The notes under the pieces: model-generated
Told to the model about the DNA's origin: nothing
The model's input: only the letters and a program-made list of their open reading frames with translations
Database searches by the model: none
Translations under genes and position numbers: made by a program
Shown here: piece after piece, positions 1 to 6,418 of the stretch
Position numbering within the stretch: the stretch's first letter is position 1
Layout: the number at the start of each line of letters is the position of its first letter
NCBI GenBank assembly: GCA_026993275.1
Contig: JALWUB010000190.1
Coordinates: 1-6,619, forward strand
DNA length: 6,619 bases
Direction of reading: 5' to 3'
DNA from: Robiginitomaculum sp.
Lineage (GTDB): Bacteria > Pseudomonadota > Alphaproteobacteria > Caulobacterales > Maricaulaceae

Positions 1-2
1 GC

Positions 3-722
3 ACCAATGCCCCCGTCACGGTCTTTGCCACCATCATCAATGCGGATGCGAGCAACACAGCGCAATCCTGTTCGATCGCCCTGCCTGCCGGTTACCCGGC
101 GAGCCTGCTTTATCAGACCACGGACGCGGCCACCAATGCCCTGACAGGAACGCCGGACACGCCCGCAGATCTGGCGCCGGGTGCGGCCCAGAGCTTCCTG
201 GTCAGCATCACGCCTGATGCGGCCATGCCCGCACAAAACGACCTTTATCTGGTGTTTGACTGCGCCAACACGGCCCCGGCGCCGCATTATCTGGGCACCA
301 ATACCCTGCATCTTGCGGCCAGTGCACAGACTGGCTCGCCCGACCTGATCGCCATTGCCGCAACGACTTCACATGATGGCATCGTGCACCTGCCTGCACC
401 GCCCGGCAGTCATTTCTTCACGGCCGCAGCCATCAATATCGGCGCGGCCGGCACACTCACGGCCAGCATTGACGATGACGGAGCCGGCCTGCCGCTGGCC
501 ATTACCCTGTGCCGCACCGATGCGCAGGGCGTGTGCCTGGCGCCGCCCGCGGCAAATGTGCCGCTTGACCTTGCGCACGATGAAACCACGTTCATTGCGG
601 TGTTCCTGAGCGCCACAGGGGCAGTGCCGTTTGATCCGGCACTGCACAGGCTGAGCCTGCGCTTCACCGATAGCGCAGGCGTTTTGCGCGGCGGCACCAG
701 CGTGGCGGTGCGCACGCCTTGA
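3..722 (+). CDS. C-terminal part of a repetitive, probably secreted protein with beta-sandwich-like modules (5' end outside window)
   Basis: The reading frame is open from the window edge to a TGA at 720-722 and gives 239 residues with no start in view. I do not recognise a named family. Two modules of about 100 residues can be laid over each other by eye: residues ~6-106 (starts ATIINADASN, has Cys23 and Cys87, ends near GTNTLHL) and ~138-238 (starts AAAINIGAAG, has Cys170 and Cys178, ends RGGTSVAVRT). Both alternate short hydrophobic strands with Asn/Asp/Gly turns, as Ig- or cadherin-like beta sandwiches do. The whole piece has no lysine, and its first arginine is at residue 171. It is rich in Ala, Thr, Asp and Pro, and the four cysteines could form disulfides. 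This suggests an acidic extracytoplasmic repeat protein, which is inference. An ATG at 225 is internal to the first module and is unlikely to be the true start. The gene converges on the SQR-like gene with a gap of only 15 bp. Confidence 0.7.
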   Translation, partial: TNAPVTVFATIINADASNTAQSCSIALPAGYPASLLYQTTDAATNALTGTPDTPADLAPGAAQSFLVSITPDAAMPAQNDLYLVFDCANTAPAPHYLGTNTLHLAASAQTGSPDLIAIAATTSHDGIVHLPAPPGSHFFTAAAINIGAAGTLTASIDDDGAGLPLAITLCRTDAQGVCLAPPAANVPLDLAHDETTFIAVFLSATGAVPFDPALHRLSLRFTDSAGVLRGGTSVAVRTP

Positions 723-737
723 CAGCGGCGTCAGCCC

Positions 738-2030
738 TCACACATGCCCTTCGGCGGCCAGCCTTGCGGCGCCAATGCCCCAGTCGGGCACCTTGCCCTT
801 GAGATCGAAGAACATGCGCCGGTATTGCATTTTCAGCATGAACGGAATGCGGCCGATTTTCAGCACTTCGACATCGCCGCCAAACCAGGTGTTGGAGCGC
901 ACATAGAAGGCCTTGCCCGCCCCCATGTCGCCAATGCAGAAGACCATGGGCTGCAGCGGCTTGTTGGCTTCCTCGTCGTCCAGAAGGCCCAGGTCAAACG
1001 CGACCTGGCGGCCAATGATGTCGGTTTCCTGGTGGCCGATGGCGGCCTGTTTGGGCATGGTCACGGCGGCGCAGTCGCCCGCGGCAAACACTTCCGGGTA
1101 TTCGGGATTGCGCATCAGCAAATTGGTGCGCACGAAGCCCATGGAGTCGCAGACCGGCTGACCACGCAGGAAATCATGCGCGACATAATCCGGAAACACG
1201 ATGTTCAGCTCTGTCTCCAATTGCGTGCCATCGGCAAACTCGATGCCTTCCGGCGTCAGCGCCTTGATGTCCTGCACATTGTTGCGATAGTGGATGCCCA
1301 TGCCGGACGCCATTTCAAGGAAGGCCTTGATGTTGTTGACCCCGGCATCCTCGGCCACCATTTCGCCCGGGGTGAAGGTGGTGATCAGGCTGGGTTCGCC
1401 GATTTTCTGTTGCTGCAGATAGGTGGCCATGGCGGTGGTCATTTCCAGCACCGGGCCTTCGCAGCCCGCGGCGGCGCGGGGGATCGAGCCGCCGGGGTAG
1501 GGCTCCAGCCCGTCGGCGCCATCGCCTTGATGGAAACGCGCCGAGCCGATGGCGATGGGCCCGCCCTTGTAGACGCCATCAAACAGGAATGCCCGCAGGC
1601 GCTCGCCGTGATACAGATCGCTGACCGTGTGGCCATGTTCGGCAAAGCCCTCAATGCGGTCATAGGCAAACTTGGCGCCAACCGCGATCACCAGATAATC
1701 GTAATCAAGGGTTTCGACTTCGCTGCCGGGGCGCTCATTGGGAACAAAGCTGACCGTCTTGGCATCCACATCCAGACCGCACACCTCGCCCTGGATAAAG
1801 GCAATGTCATCATCATCCAGCACCGGGCGCAGCGGCATGACCTGGTGCTTGCCCGGGTCGCGATTATCCATCACGTCGGCCGGGATATTGGGCACATAAA
1901 GCAGGTATTCGCGCCGTTCGATCAGGGTGATGGTCACCGCATCGCCGCAATATTCGCGAATGCGCTGGGCGCTGGCCAGGCCGGCAAAATTGCCGCCCAG
2001 CACGACAACATGAGGTTTTTTCTTGTCCAT
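738..2030 (-). CDS. Sulfide:quinone oxidoreductase-like FAD-dependent oxidoreductase
   Basis: This 430-residue protein has the length and layout of the SQR branch of the two-dinucleotide-binding flavoproteins. Seen: an N-terminal FAD-binding loop, LGGNFAG at 11-17; the acid ending the second strand, E38; VIAVGA at 114-119; and the FAD-pyrophosphate motif AAGDCA at 316-321. The usual NADH-binding GxGxxG in the middle, expected for type II NADH dehydrogenase, is absent. Cys190 (AGCEGPVLE) and Cys365 (FCIGDMG) sit where the two redox cysteines of SQR are expected. The third SQR cysteine position appears to be Ser137 (HTVSDLYH). The C-terminus (~390-417) is rich in aromatic and basic residues and could seat the enzyme on the inner membrane. 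SQRs oxidise sulfide and pass electrons to quinone, leaving persulfide or polysulfide. The start is backed by AAAGGA (2043-2038), 7 nt before ATG. It lies 42 bp downstream of the DsrE-family gene and probably shares its transcript. Family assignment is good, but the true substrate is inferred. Confidence 0.8.
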   Translation of the reverse strand: MDKKKPHVVVLGGNFAGLASAQRIREYCGDAVTITLIERREYLLYVPNIPADVMDNRDPGKHQVMPLRPVLDDDDIAFIQGEVCGLDVDAKTVSFVPNERPGSEVETLDYDYLVIAVGAKFAYDRIEGFAEHGHTVSDLYHGERLRAFLFDGVYKGGPIAIGSARFHQGDGADGLEPYPGGSIPRAAAGCEGPVLEMTTAMATYLQQQKIGEPSLITTFTPGEMVAEDAGVNNIKAFLEMASGMGIHYRNNVQDIKALTPEGIEFADGTQLETELNIVFPDYVAHDFLRGQPVCDSMGFVRTNLLMRNPEYPEVFAAGDCAAVTMPKQAAIGHQETDIIGRQVAFDLGLLDDEEANKPLQPMVFCIGDMGAGKAFYVRSNTWFGGDVEVLKIGRIPFMLKMQYRRMFFDLKGKVPDWGIGAARLAAEGHV

Positions 2031-2072
2031 TTCGTTTTCCTTTCGCGTTATCCCCAGCTCCCCCGGCTTTTC

Positions 2073-2465
2073 TTAAAAACTGACCAGCTTTTTGGCGCCG
2101 CCGATAAAGGGCATGGCCTGGGCAACGCTGAGCAAGGGCACATCATAGCCAAGCTCGTCCTCAGATATGCCATTCAGGTCCAGCGACGCCTTGCAGCCAA
2201 CAAACGTGACGCCATTGCGCAAGGCCTGGTCCATGAAATGCTTCAGGCTGTCGCCGCCTTCCTTGGGAAACACCGTTTCTGCCTCGCCCTTTTTGAGCAG
2301 CAAGGTGCCTTGCGCGGTGAAGAAGATCACCACATTCATGTCCATGGCCGCGGCGGTGGCGGCAAAAAAGAATGGCGCGGCGCAATGCTTGGGCGTGTCC
2401 GAGCCGCTGGTCATGATAATGGCAAAATCCACAGGCTCGTTTTCATCAAAGTCTAGGGTATTCAT
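2073..2465 (-). CDS. DsrE/DsrF-like family protein (small sulfur-relay type)
   Basis: A 130-residue protein with the alternating beta/alpha pattern of the DsrE/TusD fold: strand ~13-18 (VDFAIIM), helix ~29-41, strand VVIFFT at 45-50, helix ~72-84 and strand GVTFVG at 85-90. That last strand ends in Cys91 (GCKASLDLNGI), the position where DsrE-like proteins often carry a functional cysteine. A second cysteine, Cys28, follows the first strand. Members of this superfamily bind or pass persulfide sulfur, as in the Dsr and Tus systems, but many single-gene members are uncharacterised. The start was chosen because GGAGA (2476-2472) stands 6 nt before this ATG. An in-frame ATG at 2483, six codons earlier, has no ribosome site. 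The gene is first of a probable two-gene unit with the SQR-like flavoprotein, so a role in handling sulfide-derived persulfide is a reasonable inference. It is not a full dsrEFH set: no neighbouring dsrF or dsrH is present. Confidence 0.8.
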   Translation of the reverse strand: MNTLDFDENEPVDFAIIMTSGSDTPKHCAAPFFFAATAAAMDMNVVIFFTAQGTLLLKKGEAETVFPKEGGDSLKHFMDQALRNGVTFVGCKASLDLNGISEDELGYDVPLLSVAQAMPFIGGAKKLVSF

Positions 2466-2471
2466 CAGGTT

Positions 2472-2476
2472 TCTCC
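2472..2476 (-). promoter_or_regulatory. Ribosome binding site of the DsrE-family gene
   Basis: GGAGA on the minus strand lies 6 nt upstream of the ATG at 2465. It lies inside the longer open frame that begins at 2483, so it argues for the shorter protein. Confidence 0.75.
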
Positions 2477-2565
2477 ATGACATCAGCGTGCAGGCGGCGC
2501 GGGCCTGATCCTGATGGCCGCGGCCCAGCCCTTGCAGGTGCAGGGTGGATATGGTCAGCCATTGC

Positions 2566-2595
2566 GCGGCGTAACAGTGCGGCGTAATGCCGCGC
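2566..2595. repeat. Small direct and inverted repeat cluster in the DsrE/plsY divergent gap
   Basis: The 9-mer GCGGCGTAA occurs at 2566-2574 and again at 2579-2587, 13 bp apart. GCCGCGC at 2589-2595 is the reverse complement of GCGCGGC at 2564-2570. The cluster lies about 100 bp from the DsrE start and about 80 bp from the plsY start, so it could be an operator for either. In DNA this GC-rich it may also be chance. The rest of the 2466-2676 gap shows no clear promoter on either strand. Confidence 0.4.
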
Positions 2596-2676
2596 AGTCA
2601 GCACCAGCAAATATGCCCTAGCGAAAAGCCCGCCTGGCCCTTATGCTGCAAGGACACGAACAGCAACGGGCACATC

Positions 2677-3273
2677 ATGACACCTTTCGATCTCACCCTG
2701 GCCCTGTTTGGCGGCTATCTGCTGGGCTCCATCCCCTTCGGGGTGTTGTTGTCGCGCTGGTATGGCCCTGGCGATGTGCGCAAGATCGGCTCCGGCAATA
2801 TTGGCGCCACCAATGTGCTGCGCACCGGGCGCAAGGACCTGGCCCTGGCGACGCTGATTCTCGATGGCGGCAAGTCGGCGGCCAGCTACATCATCGCCAC
2901 CCACGTCTTCAATCCCTATCTCGGGCTTGCCGCGGCCTATGCCGCGCTGCTGGGCCATTGCTATCCGGTGTGGCTGAATTTTCGTGGCGGCAAGGGCGTG
3001 GCGACCTTTTTTGGCGGCGTGCTGGCGGCGTTCTGGCCGGTGGGCGTGGCCTGCGGCCTGATCTGGCTGATCACCGCCTTCAGTGTGCGCATTTCGTCGG
3101 TCGCCGCCCTGCTGGCGGTCAATTCTGCGCCCGCCATCGCCCTGGCGCTGGGGCGTCCGGAAATTGCCGTGTTCTGCGGTCTCATGGCCCTGGTGATCAG
3201 CATCAGGCACTGGTCCAACATTGTCCGCCTGATGAAAGGCACCGAACCGCGCTTCGGGAAACCCAGGGAGTGA
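2677..3273 (+). CDS. plsY: Acyl-phosphate:glycerol-3-phosphate acyltransferase PlsY
   Basis: PlsY is an inner-membrane enzyme that moves the acyl group from acyl-phosphate (made by PlsX) to glycerol-3-phosphate, giving lysophosphatidic acid, the first committed step of bacterial phospholipid synthesis. The 198-residue length is normal. All three cytoplasmic motifs are visible: the first runs from GSIPFG (17-22) through DVRKIGSGNIGATN (33-46); the second is the glycine-rich NFRGGKGVAT (101-110), the glycerophosphate loop; the third is HWSNIVRLMKGTE (178-190). Hydrophobic membrane segments fall around 5-25, 55-75, 80-100, 112-133 and 138-175. The start at ATG 2677 places the first membrane helix right at the N-terminus, as usual in the family. 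An earlier in-frame ATG at 2587 would add 30 polar residues that do not look like PlsY. The ribosome site before 2677 is weak. It is followed by dprA with a 4-bp overlap, so the two are probably co-transcribed. Confidence 0.95.
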   Translation: MTPFDLTLALFGGYLLGSIPFGVLLSRWYGPGDVRKIGSGNIGATNVLRTGRKDLALATLILDGGKSAASYIIATHVFNPYLGLAAAYAALLGHCYPVWLNFRGGKGVATFFGGVLAAFWPVGVACGLIWLITAFSVRISSVAALLAVNSAPAIALALGRPEIAVFCGLMALVISIRHWSNIVRLMKGTEPRFGKPRE

Positions 3274-4394
3274 ACGGCCGGCGCGCTCTTGGCCATCAGG
3301 CCCTGGTCGCCTGGTTGCGTCTGGCGCGCACGCCGCAAGTGGGGCCGGTGGCCTTTCGCGGCCTGTTGCAGCGCTTTGGCTCTGCCGAAGCGGCGCTGGA
3401 CGCCTTGCCCGCCCTGGCGCGCCGTGGCGGCCGTGTCGATCCCTTGAAAATCACCAGCAAGGCCGCGGCGGAAGCGGAAATCGGCGCCCTGGAGCACCTT
3501 GGCGGTGTCATCCTGCCCAGCTGCGATCCGGACTATCCCGAAACCCTTGCGGCGCTGGACCCGCCGCCGCCCGTGCTCAGCGTGCTTGGCAATGCGGCTT
3601 TGCTGGCCAGACCGGCCTGCGCCATTGTCGGCGCCCGCAATGCCTCGGCCACCGGCATGCGCATGGCCCGGCACATGGCGCAGGAACTGGGCGATGCCGG
3701 TTATGTGATCGTGTCAGGCCTGGCCCGCGGCATTGATGGCGCTGCGCATCAGGGCGCGCTGCACAGCGGCACCATTGCCGTGGTCGCGGGCGGGGTGGAT
3801 CATGTCTATCCGCCCGAGCACAGCGATTTGCGCGCTGCCATCATCCGCGATGGCGTTCTGGTGTCGGAGCGGCGCCTTGGGCACAGCGTCACCGCGCGTG
3901 ACTTTCCGCGCCGCAACCGCATCATTTCGGGCCTCTCTCTTGGCGTGCTGGTGATCGAGGCGGCGGCGCGCTCGGGCTCGCTGATTACCGCCCGCTACGC
4001 GCTGGAGCAGGGCCGCGAGGTCATGGCCACGCCGGGCTCACCGCTGGACCCGCGCTGCAAGGGCACCAATGGCCTGATCAAGTCCGGCGCCGTGCTCGCC
4101 GAAACGGCGGCTGATGTCTGTGAGGCCCTGGCCGGGCGCCGCCCGCCGCGCCTGCACGAGCAGGGCGACCTTTTTGAAATGCCCGAGCCTGCATCCGCCA
4201 GCGAGCACGATGTGGAGCGCGCCCGCCCGGCGCTCTTGTCCTTGCTCAGCCTCAGCCCGGTGCCGCGGGATGAACTGGTGCGCCAGAGCGCCCTGCCGCC
4301 GGCCATTTGTGCCGCCGCCTTGCTGGAACTTGAACTGGCTGGCCAGGTCATCAGCCTGCCCGGCGGTGCTGTGGCGCTGGCGCCCGATATGTAA
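3270..4394 (+). CDS. dprA: DNA-processing protein DprA (Smf)
   Basis: DprA binds incoming single-stranded DNA in the cytoplasm and loads RecA on it during natural transformation; it is also kept in many bacteria not known to be competent. The 374-residue product has an N-terminal helical region (~10-75, with the VGP and FGS elements of a SAM/HhH-like fold). The Rossmann-like core follows: AIVGARNAS (118-126), SGLARGID (149-156), GGVDHVYPPEH (174-184), FPRRNRIISGLS (212-223) and the RSGSLIT loop soon after. A C-terminal winged-helix DprA domain spans about residues 310-374. The start is taken as GTG 3270, which overlaps the plsY stop in the sequence GTGA and suggests translational coupling. 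GGGA at 3256-3259 is a modest ribosome site 10 nt upstream. The same frame is open all the way through plsY, but that part does not resemble DprA. A strong hairpin follows directly after the stop. Confidence 0.95.
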   Translation: MNGRRALGHQALVAWLRLARTPQVGPVAFRGLLQRFGSAEAALDALPALARRGGRVDPLKITSKAAAEAEIGALEHLGGVILPSCDPDYPETLAALDPPPPVLSVLGNAALLARPACAIVGARNASATGMRMARHMAQELGDAGYVIVSGLARGIDGAAHQGALHSGTIAVVAGGVDHVYPPEHSDLRAAIIRDGVLVSERRLGHSVTARDFPRRNRIISGLSLGVLVIEAAARSGSLITARYALEQGREVMATPGSPLDPRCKGTNGLIKSGAVLAETAADVCEALAGRRPPRLHEQGDLFEMPEPASASEHDVERARPALLSLLSLSPVPRDELVRQSALPPAICAAALLELELAGQVISLPGGAVALAPDM

Positions 4395-4420
4395 AGACCC
4401 GGCGCCAGGCACCGGGTCTT
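4394..4420. terminator. Hairpin between convergent dprA and phasin genes, probable two-way terminator
   Basis: AAGACCCGG (4394-4402) pairs perfectly with CCGGGTCTT (4412-4420) around a 9-nt loop. It begins at the last base of the dprA stop codon and ends 20 bp before the phasin stop. The T-run expected of an intrinsic terminator is short on both sides (TCTT only), so it may be a modest terminator or a 3'-end stabiliser serving both transcripts. Confidence 0.7.
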
Positions 4421-4440
4421 CATGACAGATTTGGCAGGGC

Positions 4441-4920
4441 TCAGCCCCTGGTCAGCTCAACCGTGGCGCTGACGCGCTCATTGATCGGCGCCAAGGCCTT
4501 GGTGAACAGGCTGGACGTCAGGCCGCCCAATGCCGCCAGTTCGGAAAACCAGGCTTCCGTGGCGGTTTTGGCGTAATCGGCTTGCAATTCCAGCATGTCC
4601 TGCAGGCTGTTGGCGCCCGCCATGGCCTGGGCGGCGGCAACGCCGTTTTCCAGGCTGGACGTGAAGTAGGACGCGGCTTCTGCATTGATGGCTTCAATGC
4701 CCTTGCTGGCCAGGCTCAGGCTCTCGACGACGGCTTCGCTGTTGGCCTTGACGAAATCGCCATAGCTGGCAACGGATTTCAGGGCCTTGTCCAGGCTGTC
4801 CTGGGCAGCCGATTCGATGCTGTCCTTGAGGGTGTCCGAATGGGTGGCCTTGGCCTTGCCGGTTTTGGCACCGGCAGCCTTGGCGGATGCGCTTTGTGTG
4901 CTCATGGGTGTCTCGCTCAT
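4441..4920 (-). CDS. Phasin family protein (PHA granule-associated)
   Basis: Phasins are small, abundant amphipathic proteins that coat polyhydroxyalkanoate granules and control their number and size. The 159-residue product has an Ala/Lys-rich, disordered N-terminus (~10-27) that might also touch nucleic acid. Long helices with little Pro or Gly follow (~28-155). The stretch from YGDFVKANSEAVVES (53-67) through LELQADYAKTATEAWF (110-125) to the TSSLFTKALAPINERV end (135-150) is typical of the alphaproteobacterial phasin_2 type. There is one tryptophan and no cysteine. The start is uncertain: ATG 4920 is used, but ATG 4905, five codons in, is equally possible, and neither has a strong ribosome site. 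The frame is open to 5040, but that extension crosses the promoter and palindrome and is not phasin-like. A clear promoter with a PhaR-like palindrome precedes it, so it is probably induced when PHA is made. Confidence 0.88.
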   Translation of the reverse strand: MSETPMSTQSASAKAAGAKTGKAKATHSDTLKDSIESAAQDSLDKALKSVASYGDFVKANSEAVVESLSLASKGIEAINAEAASYFTSSLENGVAAAQAMAGANSLQDMLELQADYAKTATEAWFSELAALGGLTSSLFTKALAPINERVSATVELTRG

Positions 4921-4989
4921 GGGTTGGCTGGATGTTCGCAGATGCAAAAAGCAGAAATTCACAGTGTTTCTGGGATGGAAACTGACCAG

Positions 4990-5018
4990 AATATAGAGAA
5001 ATCTCGCACCTGCGTCAA
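4990..5018 (-). promoter_or_regulatory. Sigma70-type promoter of the phasin gene
   Basis: On the minus strand TTGACG (5018-5013) and TATATT (4995-4990) are separated by exactly 17 bp, close to consensus for both boxes. Transcription should start near 4983, leaving a leader of about 60 nt before ATG 4920. This local AT-rich stretch stands out from the surrounding GC-rich DNA. Confidence 0.75.
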
Positions 5019-5023
5019 GAAAT

Positions 5024-5040
5024 ATGTTGCACCGCAACAT
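5024..5040. promoter_or_regulatory. Perfect palindrome upstream of the phasin promoter, probable PhaR operator
   Basis: ATGTTGC-ACC-GCAACAT is an exact 7-bp inverted repeat with a 3-bp spacer, ending 5 bp upstream of the phasin -35 box. Its core TGC-N3-GCA matches the TGC/GCA dyad known for PhaR, the repressor that leaves DNA when it binds PHA in Rhodobacter and Paracoccus. PhaR itself is not encoded in the window, so regulator identity is inferred. It also lies 77 bp from the carboxypeptidase start on the other side. Confidence 0.65.
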
Positions 5041-5116
5041 TAAAAATTCCTTTACCGATTGGCAATCTGCGCCGCGCTAGGGTGGTGCGGTTTTCCACAA
5101 GCCCGGAGCACAGGGC

Positions 5117-6418
5117 ATGCGGCGTGTTGCGCACACAATCATGGCCTTGCTGGTTGCCGTGGCTCCGGTCGCGGCGCTGGCAAAGTCCGCTGGCCAGCGT
5201 TTTGCTGCCATTGCCGTGGTCGAGGCCACCGGCGAAGTGCTGCATGCCCGCCATGCCGATGCGCCGCGCCATCCGGCGTCCCTGACCAAGGTGATGACCC
5301 TCTACCTGGTGTTTGAGGCGATCAAGGCCGGTGAACTGGGCTGGGATGACCGGCTGCGCATTTCCAAGAAGGCCGCCAGCGCCCATCCGGCCAGGCTTGG
5401 CCTGATTGCCGGGCAAAGCATCAGCGTTGAAGATGCCGTGCGGGCGCTGGTTACCAAAAGCGCCAATGATGCCGCCATCGTGCTGGCCGAACGCCTTGGC
5501 GGCGGCGAAGCCGTGTTTGCCACGCAGATGAACCGGAAGGCCCGGCAACTGGGCATGCGCCACAGCCATTTTGTCAATGCATCGGGCCTGCACAGCCCGC
5601 GCCAGGTCACCACGGCGCGGGACATGGCGATTCTGACCTACCGCATCCGCCATGACTTCCCGGCGCAGTTTCGCTATTTCTCGCTCAGCAAGATGGTCTG
5701 GAATGGCCATGAGATTCCCAATCATAATGCCTTGCTGGGCCGGGTTGCCGGCGTTGACGGGCTCAAGACCGGTTTCACCAATGCCTCGGGCTATAACATC
5801 ATCGTCACCGCGGAGCGCGATGGCGAACGCCTGATTGCGGTGGTGTTTGGCGGAGCCTCCGCAGCGCAGCGCGATGCCTATGCAACGCGCCTGCTGGAGC
5901 GCGCCTTTGCGGTGCTGGCCAGCCGCCGCGCCAAGAGCAAGCCTGCACCCGGCGCCATGCCGCCTGATCTGAATGACCGCGCCCCGGTTCTGGTCGCCGG
6001 CCTGCCCGGGGAAGCCGCGCAGGGGGCGAGCGAGCGCCGCGGCGTGCGGATTGTCATTGATGATAGCATCGAAACCCGGCCGCTGCCCGGGCTGAAGCCC
6101 TCGCCTGGCCCCGGCATTGCCGGGGCGGCAGCAGAGCCCGGCAGAGCCTGGGCCGTGCAGGTCGGGGCCTTCATGACCCGCGCCCAGGCCGAGGCGCGCC
6201 TGCGCCATGTCAATGCCATCAGTCTCGCGGCACTGTCCGGCAGGACCGGCCGCATCATCGCGGCACAACGCAATGGCAGCCCGCTTTACCGGGTGCGCTA
6301 TGCGGGCCTAGACAGTGCCAGCGCACACCGCATTTGCGCAACGCTGAATGCCGCTGCAGAGCCATGCTTTGCCGTGCCGCCCATGGCTGCCGCCATGGCG
6401 TCCGGGGCTTCAGAATGA
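5117..6418 (+). CDS. D-alanyl-D-alanine carboxypeptidase (PBP5/6 class) with C-terminal SPOR domain
   Basis: This periplasmic enzyme (433 residues) trims the terminal D-Ala from peptidoglycan stem peptides and so limits cross-linking. A signal peptide is seen at 1-22, with RR near the start, a hydrophobic core and an ALA cleavage site before Lys23. The S11 peptidase domain covers ~27-265 and shows the three active-site motifs in order: SLTK (55-58, nucleophile Ser55), SAN (115-117) and KTG (217-219). The PBP5-type C-terminal beta domain and anchor helix are missing. Instead, a Pro/Ala/Arg-rich linker (~270-342) leads to a SPOR domain (~343-422), opening with AWAVQVGAF and closing with LYRVRYAGL and HRICATLNAA. 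SPOR domains bind denuded glycan strands at the septum, so the enzyme is probably recruited to the division site. GGAG (5105-5108) stands 8 nt before ATG. It diverges from the phasin gene and overlaps the end of mipZ by 9 bp. Confidence 0.93.
   Translation: MRRVAHTIMALLVAVAPVAALAKSAGQRFAAIAVVEATGEVLHARHADAPRHPASLTKVMTLYLVFEAIKAGELGWDDRLRISKKAASAHPARLGLIAGQSISVEDAVRALVTKSANDAAIVLAERLGGGEAVFATQMNRKARQLGMRHSHFVNASGLHSPRQVTTARDMAILTYRIRHDFPAQFRYFSLSKMVWNGHEIPNHNALLGRVAGVDGLKTGFTNASGYNIIVTAERDGERLIAVVFGGASAAQRDAYATRLLERAFAVLASRRAKSKPAPGAMPPDLNDRAPVLVAGLPGEAAQGASERRGVRIVIDDSIETRPLPGLKPSPGPGIAGAAAEPGRAWAVQVGAFMTRAQAEARLRHVNAISLAALSGRTGRIIAAQRNGSPLYRVRYAGLDSASAHRICATLNAAAEPCFAVPPMAAAMASGASE

Noticed and set aside
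720..733. Short inverted repeat TGAC-N6-GTCA between the left gene and the SQR-like gene
   Set aside because: A 4-bp stem without a T-run is too weak to call a terminator.
744..2456. A 570-codon open frame on the plus strand
   Set aside because: It runs opposite to both the SQR-like and DsrE-family genes, which have clear motifs and ribosome sites. Its protein is rich in His, Gly and Ala with no recognisable domain, the usual antisense shadow of GC-rich genes.
2643..3269. Upstream extension of the dprA frame through the whole of plsY
   Set aside because: The extra residues are out of frame with PlsY, Arg/Gly/Gln-rich and unlike DprA. The GTG at 3270 gives normal DprA length and a 4-bp overlap with plsY.
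4921..5040. N-terminal extension of the phasin by 40 residues
   Set aside because: It would place coding sequence over the promoter and palindrome, and the added residues are unlike phasin N-termini.
5051..5083. Possible promoter for the carboxypeptidase (TTTACC at 5051, TAGGGT at 5078)
   Set aside because: The spacing is 21 bp and both boxes are weak, so I cannot support it as a feature.
5015..6268. A 417-codon open frame on the minus strand
   Set aside because: It is antisense to the carboxypeptidase, whose SLTK, SAN and KTG motifs and signal peptide fix the real coding strand.
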